Position numbers and translations under genes: made by a program
In this document: one piece after another, positions 1 to 9,572 of the stretch
Numbering within the stretch: the first letter of the stretch is position 1
How the letters are laid out: the number at the start of each line of letters is the position of its first letter
Assembly: GCA_002812745.2 (NCBI GenBank)
Contig: NCSJ02000624.1
Location: 1-13,154 of the forward strand
DNA length: 13,154 nucleotides
Reading direction: 5' to 3'
Source: Scytalidium lignicola
Taxonomy: Eukaryota; Ascomycota; Leotiomycetes
Notes under the pieces: generated by a model
Seen by the model: only the letters and a program-made list of their open reading frames with translations
Database searches by the model: none
Told to the model about the DNA's origin: nothing

Positions 1-222
1 ATACAGGGAGATGGTGGACGAAACTACGGAGTGATGGGTGTATGGGAATTTAGGTGGCTCGAGTTTAGGCTTTTGAGTAAGGCTCTATCCTTTGCTCATT
101 TACTGTTGATTATTCTCCTGCTACTTGCAGCGCAATTCAAAGTAATAGAATGGCAAAATAATGGGAATATTAGTGGAGGAAACCATGTACGGACTTTAGT
201 GGCAGAAAGCCTCTACCTATTG
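1..222 (+). mobile_element. 3' end of a degenerate Tad1-like LINE (copy A)
   Basis: This stretch aligns with the 3' untranslated end of the better preserved LINE further along (from 4164). Over the first 40 bases 33 are identical, and later blocks match too, such as TTTACTGTTGATT, GAATATTAGTG and the final CTCTAC. The copy carries small insertions relative to the other. It runs off the left edge, so its coding part is not visible. It stops just before the end of the ankyrin remnant on the opposite strand. A 74-codon frame inside it (31-255) has no counterpart in the other copy and is taken as chance. The family call rests on the other copy. Confidence 0.72.
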
Positions 223-230
223 ACCTCTCT

Positions 231-626
231 TCACTCCGCACAATCAGTACACTGACATAGCTGCTGAAGCCCATAGTAATCTTCCGGCTCAAATATCCCA
301 TAATCTACTAAAAGCTGCTGTACCCCTTCATATTTATTAAGGGCTGCTAGTTGTAATGCCGTCCTATTTACTGGTATTTTAAATACTTGATTTACAACCT
401 ACTCAAGCGGCAGTTTAACCACTCCCTCGTGCCCATCCTCAGCTGTCCACGATAGTGGCGTCCCAACATCACTATTTTTCAAATCAGGATTCACACCATC
501 AGTGGCCAGCAGCAGCTTGACTATATTCTCGTTGCTCATTATAAGCTGCCCACCATCACAGAGAAAGGAGCCTGGCTCTAGGAGAATTCTTATGGAGATT
601 AGGGAAACATATGTCGCTGGAAACCT
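231..626 (-). pseudogene. Ankyrin-repeat protein remnant (C-terminal part)
   Basis: Read on the minus strand, one frame gives ankyrin repeats. A run near 539-405 contains NENIVKLLLATDGVNPD followed by GTPLSWTAEDGHEGVVKL, the repeat style of fungal NACHT-ankyrin and other NLR-like proteins. After an in-frame TAG at 401-399 the same frame continues with TALQLAALNKYEGVQQLL and a terminal EPEDYYGLQQL, then TGA at 233-231. The frame is open from 626, but residues before about 540 do not look like ankyrin. There is no start codon context, so only the C-terminal end of a larger gene is present. It lies 104 nt downstream of the HET gene's stop if counted from codon 539, on the same strand. The TAG could come from CAG or TGG by a RIP-type change. 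Ankyrin repeats bind proteins; in fungal NLRs they form the sensing end. The specific partner is unknown. Confidence 0.8.
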
Positions 627-2246
627 TTAGACTGCAGACTGCTTAGACAATAGTAACAGTCTGCTCAGTGCACTTGATGTTGAGCTGTTCAGCAGCAGTA
701 TAATCCTGATAATAGAGTCCCACGCGGCGATATGAGCCTTCTTGATTCGGCAGTAGAATCAGGCCCTTAGGCAGTTTCATACCATGGAATTTCGCGCTAT
801 AATTCTTAAGTGGGGGAATAATCCGGAGGCAAAGCAGAGTTGCAAGATCTTCTTGTCTCAATGAACTGATGGCGCTGTCTCCAATGTTATCTGTGTCTAG
901 TTGCAAATGGATATTTTGCTTTGTCTTGACGTCAGGATTGAATGTCTGGCCTGCAATGGTAAGAGACCCTCCAGTAAGAGCCCCATACGGGGCTTGGTCA
1001 CTGAGCCGGTGGATTTCAACATTCTTAACGTTGATGGTTTGAAGGACGTTATAGAAATCTACGGCTTCGGATGGAAAGATTGCGTGAACTGGTACTTCGA
1101 TACTTGCCCAGGACCAAGATGGAGCTATATAGGATGAGCAACGCTTTGCTCTCTGTTTTGGCATCCATAATAGTTGGATAGGCAGGCACAAATTGTTCCA
1201 GAGACCAGCAAGATATCCAGGCGCACCAAGTCGTTCTGGTAGAGAGACTATTTCTGCAAATTGTCTTGCAATACCAGAGATTGCTGGTAATCGATCCTCC
1301 TGTACAGATAGAATCCGTTCTGTATAGTTCTCAACAACCTCATACCACAGTTCTAAACCTTTCAAGAATTTACGTTCATACATATGTTCGGATTCTTTGT
1401 CTCTCTCCAAGGGTTCTCTTATTCCGTCGAAATCAAAGGTCTTTCTAGTTGGGACTCTTGGCGATGTTCTACTAAGTTGCACCAGCTTCTCACGAAACCT
1501 GATATTTGCCTGCCACCCATAGCTGCGTACTTTGCATGACCACCCTATTTGATGAGATCCAAAGGAGACTAGGCGTGGAGAAAGAAGTCCTTCCTGGAGT
1601 GTCCATGCTCGCTTGTTAATTGGTTCTTCTTCGTATTTGAAACTTGCAAGCTTCAAGCGAGCTTCAGACCCCATAGAAGTTTGAAAGTAAAAGGGTCCAA
1701 TCTCATCTCGAACGTCATCACTAACCTGATGCAAAAAGCCTTCTGAACAAGACTTCGCTGAAGCAGCAGAAAGTGTTACCAGTGCATTCCCGTAATAGGA
1801 TGTCATATCGGCAACTTCTTTTGTTAGGGTTCCTAGGTCGTCTTGAATTATGCAGAGACTATCAATCCAGAGGAGCTTAATTCCAAGTGCTCGCGTTACA
1901 TATATGGCATCCTGCAGAGTTTTCGGAAGCAGTGCTACCACAATTCCTTTTTCATGTGTAGCAATATTTGCAAGGGTAGTCCTGATGGACTGGCCTTCTC
2001 CCCAACAGTAAGAAAGGGCGGCATAAGGATCAGATCTTGTAGGATCAAGAGACTGAAGGCGAACAGTAGTGAAATCCGAATCCACGGCAATAAAGCGAGG
2101 TGGGCGGATAAAGCTCACTTTGACTCTACAGGTCTCATGAGAATGAAAACATTCCTGAAGTCGACGGCCGATTTGTAAGATGCCACTAGGAGCAAGTATG
2201 TTTCCATCAATCTGGCGTGCTACTGCATAATTCGCGGTAGGATTAT

Positions 2247-2329
2247 CTAAAGACGAGTTAGCATCCGTTAAAAGGCGTTGTTGAGCTTAGAATAACCCCA
2301 ATCTGACATCACAGTCAGTTTTGGTATAC
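2247..2329 (-). other. Spliceosomal intron of the HET gene
   Basis: The reading frame changes between the N-terminal part (open to 2271) and the HET part (open from 2286), so an intron or a frameshift is needed. Donor GTATAC at 2329, branch site GCTAAC at 2262-2257 and acceptor TTTAG ending at 2247 give an 83-nt intron of typical fungal size. Both exon ends are phase 1, so the join is in frame. The other nearby GT sites at 2334 and 2312 do not give an in-frame join to this acceptor. The donor is not a perfect GTRNGT, so the exact 5' site is the least certain part. Confidence 0.75.
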
Positions 2330-2438
2330 TCCACGAGTAGAATTCTGTCTCTAGGATAATTGAACATTCATATATATCTCCCCGGCCACTTTCTCTAGAC
2401 TCAAGGGAAAACAGGAGCGTTGTCCGCAAGAGCTGTTC

Positions 2439-2441
2439 CTA
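2439..2441 (-). other. In-frame TAG at codon 86 of the HET gene
   Basis: The codon sits between the conserved GCPFCVWL segment and 36 further codons in the same frame up to the intron. Those codons contain no stop and read like protein (for example IYECSIILETEFYSW). The context is CCA-TAG-GAA. A C-to-T change at CA or a G-to-A change at TG, both RIP-type, would produce it from a glutamine or tryptophan codon. Confidence 0.8.
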
Positions 2442-2696
2442 TGGAGTGTTGGACCTTATAATTTCATTCTGGAGCCAGACGCAAAAAGGACATCCCGACC
2501 TTGCTGCTTCAAATACTTGTTTCACGGTGTGTTGTGGAAATTTACATCTAGTAGTGTTTCCATTCCTTTGCGCCAGATCGGCTGGATTTATTAACAATAC
2601 CTCATTTTGACAGTGAATACAAGTATGTTTAACCCCGAAATCAAGAGTTCGGTTACCCCTTTCTGACGTCCTGAAGTTCTTGATCTGTTGTTCCAT

Positions 2697-3004
2697 CACT
2701 AGTTGTCTCGCGGATTAGCTTCGTCGTAGAGAACGTCTGCGACAGTGGAGCATACCTCCCTTAAGTATGCAGCGCGCTATCGAGACTTTGCAGGTCACCT
2801 GACCTGCAAAGTTGGGGAGGGGGTCAGCCTGACCCAACCTCACTTTTCTATTAACCAGACTAACAACTTCACAAAATGGTTTTTTTGAAAGTGGATGTAC
2901 GTGTATTCAGAATCAATTATTGATATATTGTTAATTATTTGTAAGAAAACTAATAATGTATAAAAGGTCAAAGATGTACAAAGTAAGTAATATATTCTTA
3001 ATAG
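2697..3004. other. Upstream region of the HET gene and junction with the LINE
   Basis: About 308 bases without a recognisable gene. The half next to the HET start is GC-moderate and holds three inverted repeats (2750-2838). The half next to the LINE (about 2840-3004) is AT-rich and resembles the RIP-affected DNA further right. No clear TATA or CAAT box stands out. The HET promoter should lie here, so the inverted repeats fall within or next to it. Confidence 0.5.
2750..2838. repeat. Cluster of three inverted repeats upstream of the HET gene
   Basis: First, GCATAC at 2750-2755 pairs with GTATGC at 2765-2770. Second, ACTTTGCAGGTCA at 2785-2797 pairs perfectly with 2800-2812 across a 2-base spacer. 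Third, GGGTCAG at 2821-2827 pairs with CTGACCC at 2829-2835, and GTTGGG at 2811-2816 can pair with CCCAAC at 2833-2838. Read on the minus strand the block begins AGTGAGGTTGGGTCAGG, which is the general shape of a Tc1/mariner or pogo-type terminal repeat or a MITE end. I cannot confirm the family, and no partner terminus is evident. Confidence 0.7.
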
Positions 3005-3016
3005 GAGAGGGAGTGG

Positions 3017-4074
3017 ATGGTGAAAACATACCTTGGACCAGAAAGCCACAGCAATGTCTACGCAGCCTCACTCATGAGCATCTCTGAAGCCCTAGGGCTA
3101 GCTTTGAGGGCAAGATCCGCCACCAAACAAGTCAACATATTCACAGCTAATTAAGCTGCAATTTTATCAATCCAGAGGCCACAACTACAGTCAGGGCAAT
3201 ACATTTTGAGAGAAATTGCCGGGAAAATCGATCAACTGCACCAGAGCAATATCAGGGTGTTTTTACACTGGATACCAGCATGGGTGGAGGCTCTGGAGCG
3301 GAAAAGGCAGACACTTTGGCCAAGGAGGCTACAGGAGAATCAGCAGGGATCCACGTAACTAAGCCAACTACACCATTAGAAGCTAGAACAGTAGTAAGGC
3401 CAGTAGCTAGGCCTACAAGAGCTGAACCTACCACACCAACACCACAGGCTACATCACAAGCTGGAGTGAGATTAATCTGGGCAACACCCTAGACTACAAC
3501 TACAGTACAAGCTGCGCAAGCTGTGCTTGTAAGCACATTAGTGGAAAACACAAGAGCTGCACTAAAAGCTACACTAGGGCATGCACTAACATGTCTAATA
3601 TACCGATTGTAATCTGCAATCAAAAGAATCATCAAGAAGGAATGCTTTCTGGACTGGAAGAAAGAATGGCCTATGGCCGAAGTAGCTGTACAATACAGGC
3701 AATGGTGGGGAAACGAGCTCTAAAAGGGCATCGAAAGCTTGTACAAGATATAGAAAGCTATGAGCTTTGTCCTAATTCAAATGAGGACAGGCAAGATCAG
3801 CCTGAAAGCATACTTACACAGAATCAACAGAGCTGAATCGTCGCTCTGCAATTGTAAGGAAGACGAACAAACAGTTTAGCATGTACTGGAAACATGCTAT
3901 CTATTTGAAAAACAACAAGATCACTATTTCAGTGGTCTGGATCCAGATATCAAGACATTACTAGGGTACTCTAAATACATATCAAAGTCTGTTAACTTTA
4001 TGCTAGCAACTGGCCTTCTGGACCAGTTTAAACACTACAAACCAGAGCTGTACAAAGAGTTCACGGAGATGTAA
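3017..4074 (+). pseudogene. LINE ORF2 C-terminal remnant: RNase H and CCHC zinc knuckle
   Basis: RNase H degrades the RNA strand during LINE cDNA synthesis. The first part (frame of 3017 to about 3280) reads TYLGPESHSNVYAASLM, then NIFTAN, stop, AAILSIQRPQLQSGQYIL and VFLHWIPAW. A frameshift at about 3280-3295 moves to the frame SGAEKADTLAKEATG, the family's GNE-AD-AK motif. A Thr/Ala/Gln-rich linker follows (about 3350-3570). The C-terminal part has MRTGKISLKAYLHRINRAES, a knuckle with Cys codons at 3847, 3853 and 3895 and a His codon at 3880, then MLATGLLDQFKHY and a TAA at 4072-4074. In-frame stops are at 3152, 3490, 3610, 3721, 3751 and 3877, all TAA or TAG. One RNase H catalytic position also appears changed (FTAN where FTDN is usual). 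It cannot encode a working enzyme. Confidence 0.88.
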
Positions 4075-4370
4075 CGCGAAGAGTACACTTATCTTCTATA
4101 AACAGACACCAAAATAAGGGATAGACCCCGAGAAGAGCAAAATGGCACAAAGCGCGTGGTACGATACAAGGAGACGGTCAACTACACTACGGAGTTATGG
4201 GTGCATTTATGGGTTTGAGTTATTTCGGGTTTCGAGCTTTTGAATTTGTTTCTTCTTCCTTTTAGTCCTTTTACTGTTGATTCTTTTGCCACTGGCAGGA
4301 TCGTGGAATATTAGTGTAGTGTAGAAAACCGTGTACTGTAGCTCGAAGAGTCTCTACAAGCAACCCGATT
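4075..4370 (+). repeat. LINE 3' untranslated region, repeated at the window start
   Basis: After the ORF2 stop about 90 bases are seen only here, because copy A begins at the window edge. From 4164 onward the sequence matches positions 1-222 in the same orientation. The two copies differ by substitutions and small indels, so they come from separate insertions or one old duplication. Confidence 0.72.
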
Positions 4371-4424
4371 AAGAATAGCCGAATATAAAGTGTGTATGTG
4401 TGTTTCTATTTAACGTCTGGCGGG

Positions 4425-4442
4425 CACATGTCTAGACATGTG
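4425..4442. repeat. 18-bp perfect palindrome
   Basis: CACATGTCTAGACATGTG is identical to its own reverse complement. The next flanking pair (G at 4424, T at 4443) does not extend it. It could be a transcription-factor site, a terminal structure of a retroelement, or an insertion-derived palindrome. Confidence 0.9.
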
Positions 4443-4472
4443 TCCTAGAGGAACCCTACGGATTATAAGACA

Positions 4473-4493
4473 CTAGAGGGGAAAGCCCTCTAG
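4473..4493. repeat. Hairpin with 8-bp arms
   Basis: CTAGAGGG at 4473-4480 pairs perfectly with CCCTCTAG at 4486-4493 across the 5-base loop GAAAG. It lies 30 bases to the right of the 18-bp palindrome. No T-run follows that would suggest a terminator role. Confidence 0.85.
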
Positions 4494-4639
4494 GGTGCTA
4501 TCTAGTTTACTAGTACAAAGCTTTTTAATAACAACCGTATTTATACAGTTCTACAACCGCTAGCCTGCTATCTCTCCTGAATGATTAGAATTATCGCCAA
4601 CTTGTGATTAGTCCCCCTTGCTGTTGACTTGATACCTTA

Positions 4640-7600
4640 TTTCTCCTTAGCTTTTTATCTGTTTTTGGTTTTATAAAAGGAAAATAAGACAACAAATAAT
4701 AATATAAACAAAAAGAAAGAGTTTGTAAATAAGCTTTTAAGGTCTTATAAGCTATTAATAGCTTTTATAATCTGTAATGTTCTTTGTTATAATGATAGTA
4801 AATTTTTATAAAATATTTAAATTCTGTAATTTAGCTTATTAATGTTATAACTCCTTTTATAATCATAAGTAATTATAAGAGTACCTTTGATATAAGTAAG
4901 TTATAAATCCTTTTGCAGATAATACTCTTTTTGTAAAAGTAGAAATGGAATAATAATTTAACTTGTTTACAAGAGCAAAATAAAGTTGTATTTTTATAAT
5001 TAAACTACTTATGATATACAACAAAGTCCTTATGTTATAAGTAAGTTACAAGTATATAACCTAAAGTATTATATAATATTTAAAGCTTGTTTATTAATAA
5101 AATATAACTTATCATTAAGTCTTGATAGTTTATAAGAGTTGTAAAGGCTTAGAGTTATATAAAAGCTTACTTTATAATTGTTTATAAGATTTACTTTAAG
5201 GATATAAGAGTATAAATTACAATTGTTAATGAAAAGAGTAAAGCCTTCTCTTTAATAACTAAATTAACCTTTTTATTGTTAAGGATATTTAGATATCTAA
5301 GGGTTTATCAGACTTATACTGATCTAGAAGTAACTTTAAGATAACAAAGTTATAATGGCCATTTACAAGTTACTTTATAGAACTTTGTAAAGATAACTTA
5401 TGATAAGCTTATCAAAAGTACAAAAGTTATATTATAACTTCAAGATTGTTGAGAAAGATCTAAAAGTTAATAGTATACCTTAAAAAAGAGAATTAAAGAT
5501 TATGTTTACTTTATAAAGAGTTATTATAACTTTAACATTAAAGACCTTAACATTATAACCAAGAGAAAAGGCTTTTCAATCCTTCTGATATCTGTTTTAA
5601 TAGATTATTACTCTATTATTAACAATACTATTCATAACCTTGTTTTTTGAACTATCTAAAAAGACTTGTAGATTTAGTTATAAGATTAATAAAAAGAAGT
5701 TTAAAAAGTCTTTTATTACCTTTTCCTTTATCTAGCTTTACAAGTTATTAATCTAGGTAATTATTTCTGTACAAAGCTTCTTAACCTTTTATAAGGTATA
5801 TTAAATTAAGTTAACTTTCTTTAACTTAGAGAAAGCTAGTAAAAGTTATATTAATCAAGTATTTAACCTTTTATTCTAGAGAATCTTATTTATACAAATC
5901 TATAGAGGATATAACAAGTCTAAACAAGTTGTATAAGTTATAAAGGTCTATAAGATTAAGTTAAGTTCAATCTCTAGTAATTATAATTATAACTCTTTAT
6001 ATAAAGCAAAGGTTTAAGTAGTCTAATAAATTAGAAGAATTATACAAGTACTTATAAGAATCACCTTCTTTAGTAGCTAAAGATGTAAGAGAACATTATT
6101 ATTAATCTACTTTAGAAAGGTTCCTTTATAAGTTACTCTTAACTTCTTAAGCTATTAAGTTTCAACTATATAATAATCTTTCTTTAAGACATAAGTTATT
6201 ACAACTTATTAAAGAAAAATAAGAAGGACTTTATAAGTAATTTTCCTTAAAGAGCAAAGAGCATTATTAACCATAAATGCTTTTATGGATAAAATACAAA
6301 CATAATGCTTAAAGTTAAGTTTATAGTCAAAGAAGACTCTTAACTATTATAATAATTTGATATCTTCTTAGATTATATATATTCTAACTTCTACTTACAA
6401 GTTAACAGATAAGTATAAGTCCTTTGTATTTCTAGTAAAATATATTAATTCTAACTTTTTAAGATCAAAGGTTATTCTTTCTTCTAAACCTTAGTTAAAT
6501 ACTTCTTAAAGGTCTTTTTGAAGTATTTCACAATTACTTTACAAATTTATTAAAATTATAAGTAAGCTTATATTATCTACATATCCAAATCTACTTTTTA
6601 GTTTACTTAACCAAAAGAGTAAGGCAATATATAATATAAAGAGAATTNAAAAAGATTAAAGAACCTTGTAAAAAGTTATACTAAATATTAGTTAATAAGC
6701 TTGTTTCTTCATCAAAGCAAATCTTGATAAACTAATTAATAGTAAAAGATTATACTTACTTGATTAAATAGTCCAACTAGCCTTACTCTTGTAATCTACA
6801 GACAAGTCATCTAAGAAGGATTATGTTAAATGTACCTTTAACATCCATTGTTNAAAAAAGAAGCTTTAAACCTACTAATTAAAACTATCTTTACATCATA
6901 TATCAAGCAAGTTGTTAAGTTTACTATAGATTATAAAGAAAAGGTTCTAAATTATTATCCACTTATAATTTATAAGATTATTACTAGTTATACTATTTTA
7001 TAAACGATTAATCTTTTTAAACCTTTTCTAAGTATTAAAAGAAATGCAATTAGCTAATAAGATCTTAAGAAGGAGTAGTTTACTTTATTTAGCTTAAGGA
7101 TAATTACAAGAATTATAATCTAGAAACAAGCTAGATAATAACTTACAAATAAACATTTTTAAAAAAGAGAAAATATTAAAGGCTTAATTTAAAGTTAAGC
7201 TAATTAAAGAATCCTGATAAGGATCTCATCTAGACTAAGAGTAATATTTTTAACCTTTAGAATAACTTTACAAATATTCTATATTATGATTTCTAGAAAA
7301 AGGATTACTTTAAAAGCAATTATCAAGGTGTTAAAGGGGATATCACTTACTTTTACAATATTAATAAGGAGTTCTCTGACTAGAAGGTTTCTCTTCTCCT
7401 CTGTGTTTTTTACAGTAAAGCTAGTAAGATCTTATAAATCAACTAAAGGAGAATTATAATAATTCTTAGTAGATTAATGTTATTTTGTCATCTTAAATAC
7501 ATTATTAATTTCTTTTACCAAATCAAGCTTATTAGACTAAAAGTCTTATTTTACTTTGTAAATTAAATTTCATAAGTTATAAGTTGTTTTAACAATAAAT

Positions 7601-9572
7601 AAAGACTAATTTACTTATACAACTACTTTACAATTATTATTCTATTATAATTAGTTAGTATTTTATCTTAAAGTTTTAATAGTTAATGAGGAATAAGTAT
7701 TATTAATAATATTTATTAGTTTTATAGTTATTAAGTTTAATATAATAAATAATAAGATATTTGTTAATGTTAACAAGTTGATTAATACTATTCATAAAGT
7801 ATTTATAAACTGTTTTAGATTAAAGGTTTCTAACTATAATCTTTTGACTAATTCTTATCTATAAGCATTCTAGTTGATTATAATAAACAAAGGACTATGA
7901 TCTAAGGTTATGTTTATATACTTTACTTTTATTGTTAAGACATTTAAAGAGCTTATAATAAAAGCTAAATCAAGTATATTATTAACATTTTAAGTAAACT
8001 CTCCAACCTTTATAGTATAGATAAAGTTGTAAACTTTAAGTCAAGTAATAAAATGTTTACTTGCTTAGAGGTAAAAAGGTAGTCTAAATCTTATATTAAG
8101 TAATGTAGATTAAAGTTACTTATAATAAATACAGATTATAAAAGTAATTATAAGATTATAAAAAGTATTTTAACAATTATACTTGTATTTATACTATTAA
8201 GCAAAGTATTATAAATGTTAATAATATTTAAAGAAGTTATATTATAACCTTGAAATTATAAGAAAATAAAGTCTTTTAAGATAACAAGTTATAACTAGTT
8301 TGTTTTAAGTTTAATATCTTTATAAACATAAGAGATTACTTGTGGACAAGTTTCTTAGTTATCAAGTAGAGTAAAGGCTTTATACATTAAGTAAGATTTA
8401 ATGATTTATTATTTTTAATTTACAAAAATATATAGTTCTTAAATAAGAATAATATTAATAGAAAAGTTATTTAATAATACAAATGTTATTTTATATAAGG
8501 TAATACTTCTTCTTACATTGATTTGTAATAATATAAGAAGTTTAAGTAAGTAACAATAGTTATTAAACATTAAGGATAAGTAATAAGAAAAGGTTTATAA
8601 TCTTAACTGTAAAATATTAAAGAGTAAACATTGTTATAAGAGGATCTGACAAAAGTTATTAAACTAGTGTTATTAGAAGAGATATAAATAAAGTTACTCT
8701 GTTTATTTATATATTATTAAGTATAATCTTAGTACAATTTGTAAATAAACAAGCCTTTTTCCAGTCTATTTTACTAGTCTGGATAATAATAAAACGTTTA
8801 GCTTTTATAAGTATTTAATTTAAAGTTAGCTGGACAAGGCATTTTAAGTTATCTATTAAATAAAAGCCTTTATAATATATATATCTTGTTAAACAAGAAT
8901 ACAGTTTTACAATTGTATAACAAATAAGATAGTTCTCTTTAGTATAATTATTAAATCTGTAAATACAACAACGTTGAAGGCAAGAGTAACTTTTAGTATT
9001 ATACTAAAAGAAATATCTTGTACATTAAATAATCTTTGGTTTTAAGACTAACAGATAAGCAAATATAATTACTTTTAATATATATAGATTTTTCTTGATT
9101 AGAGTATAAAATTCTATTTTAAAGCTTAAAAACCAGTTAGTATGGAAAAGGTTACTTTTAATACTTTGTTAAGATTATATTATTTTAATAAGTTGTTAAC
9201 TTATTTTATTATAAATTATTTTAGATAGAATATCATTTATAACTGTTATAATTTTAACTGTTTTATTATCTTTAAAAGTTTAAACAGTCTAAAGGATAAA
9301 GTTAAGTTAATAAGTTGTTTAATCTTGTTATTGTTTTATAAAACAGTTTATAATAATCTTTTCGATTTTGTCTGAATAAGATTTTAAGGTTATAAGAACT
9401 TCTAAAGAGTTTATACATAATACAAAGCTTATTTTAGTTTCGTAGACNTTTTTTAACTAGATAAGCATCTTTTATAAGTAATCTCTTTAAAATAACTAAT
9501 ATTATGAAAATGCTAACTATATAAGTTAGATAATCATCTTAGATTTTAATAAATAGATATATATCTTAATAA
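4640..9572. other. AT-rich, RIP-like block without recognisable genes
   Basis: This is about 4.9 kb of very AT-rich DNA with almost no CpG. Hand counts on two 60-base lines (from 5041 and 7021) gave TA/AT ratios of about 1.7 and 1.6 and (CA+TG)/(AC+GT) of about 0.3 and 0.5, the direction expected after RIP. Stops are frequent in all frames; I saw no reverse transcriptase, integrase or transposase motif on either strand. The likely origin is RIP-degraded transposons, as in AT-rich isochores of other ascomycetes. Single ambiguous bases (n) at 6648, 6853 and 9448 each sit next to a homopolymer run or one base from it. Confidence 0.75.

Larger units (their letters stand above)
643..2696 (-). pseudogene. 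HET-domain (heterokaryon incompatibility) protein gene with one nonsense codon
   Basis: HET proteins take part in self/non-self recognition and trigger cell death in ascomycete hyphae. The ATG at 2696 is the first Met after an upstream in-frame stop. With the intron 2329-2247 removed, the frame gives 657 codons including the TAA at 645-643. Visible parts: two CxxC pairs (residues 26/29 and 69/72, in ARSGCPFCVWL); a pre-domain ECFHSHETC motif; the HET core YAALSYCWG (197-205), LPKTLQDAI (from 229), LLWIDSLCIIQDD and SAASAKSCSEGFL (about 282-294); then RAWTLQEGLLSPR (from 335), YLAGLW, APSWSWASI and a C-terminal RRVGLYY. Length and motif order are normal for the family. The only defect is TAG at codon 86 (2441-2439), after which the same frame continues without a break. 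CAG or TGG changed by a RIP-type transition would explain it. The protein could also be made by readthrough or be a truncated allele; I favour a recent pseudogene. Confidence 0.92.
3005..4370 (+). mobile_element. 5'-truncated Tad1-like LINE retrotransposon (copy B)
   Basis: A non-LTR retrotransposon fragment on the plus strand. It keeps the C-terminal third of ORF2 (RNase H, linker, zinc knuckle, C-terminus) and the 3' untranslated region; endonuclease and reverse transcriptase are missing. The left edge is where protein-like sequence appears abruptly after AT-rich DNA, near 3005-3020, and 5' truncation of this kind is usual for LINEs. The 3' part from 4164 matches the start of the window, which supports an element end near 4360-4370. 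No target-site duplication or clear poly(A) tail could be assigned. The clade call rests on the RNase H and C-terminal motifs, which are typical of fungal Tad1/I-type elements. Confidence 0.88.
4371..4640. other. Intervening DNA with strong palindromes; possible retroelement terminus
   Basis: No coding frame is evident. It holds an 18-bp perfect palindrome and an 8-bp-arm hairpin, followed by TATTTATACAGTTCTACAAC and moderately AT-rich DNA. Such closely spaced palindromes with a TATA-like run recall LTRs of fungal copia-type elements, but I could not find a second copy, a primer-binding site or defined ends. The base composition falls abruptly to very AT-rich at about 4640. Confidence 0.4.

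Noticed and set aside
31..255. 74-codon plus-strand frame with a hydrophobic stretch
   Set aside because: It lies in the LINE 3' untranslated region, is not preserved in the second LINE copy and ends in the ankyrin remnant.
2118..2118. GTG at 2118 as the start of the HET protein
   Set aside because: The frame is open upstream to 2286 and encodes the conserved C...H..C segment that precedes HET domains, and an in-phase intron links it to an N-terminal exon with an ATG at 2696.
901..2178. Plus-strand open frames at 901-1137, 1266-1448 and 1843-2178
   Set aside because: They lie antisense to the well-supported HET coding sequence and show no family motif; they are shadows of it.
2431..2525. 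A second intron that would remove the TAG at 2441-2439
   Set aside because: The available upstream GTATTT donor would delete the conserved ARSGCPFCVWL segment, and no good acceptor or branch site pair fits; a nonsense mutation is simpler.
2840..3434. Minus-strand open frames at 2840-3049 and 3252-3434
   Set aside because: The first is a hydrophobic translation of AT-rich DNA with no family signal; the second is antisense to the RNase H and linker region.
3591..3836. 81-codon plus-strand frame
   Set aside because: It is out of register with the LINE ORF2 frame, which carries the recognisable motifs through this interval.
4640..9572. Reverse transcriptase or integrase motifs of gypsy or copia elements
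   Set aside because: I looked on both strands for YxDD-like and DDE-type signatures and found none convincing; RIP may have erased them.
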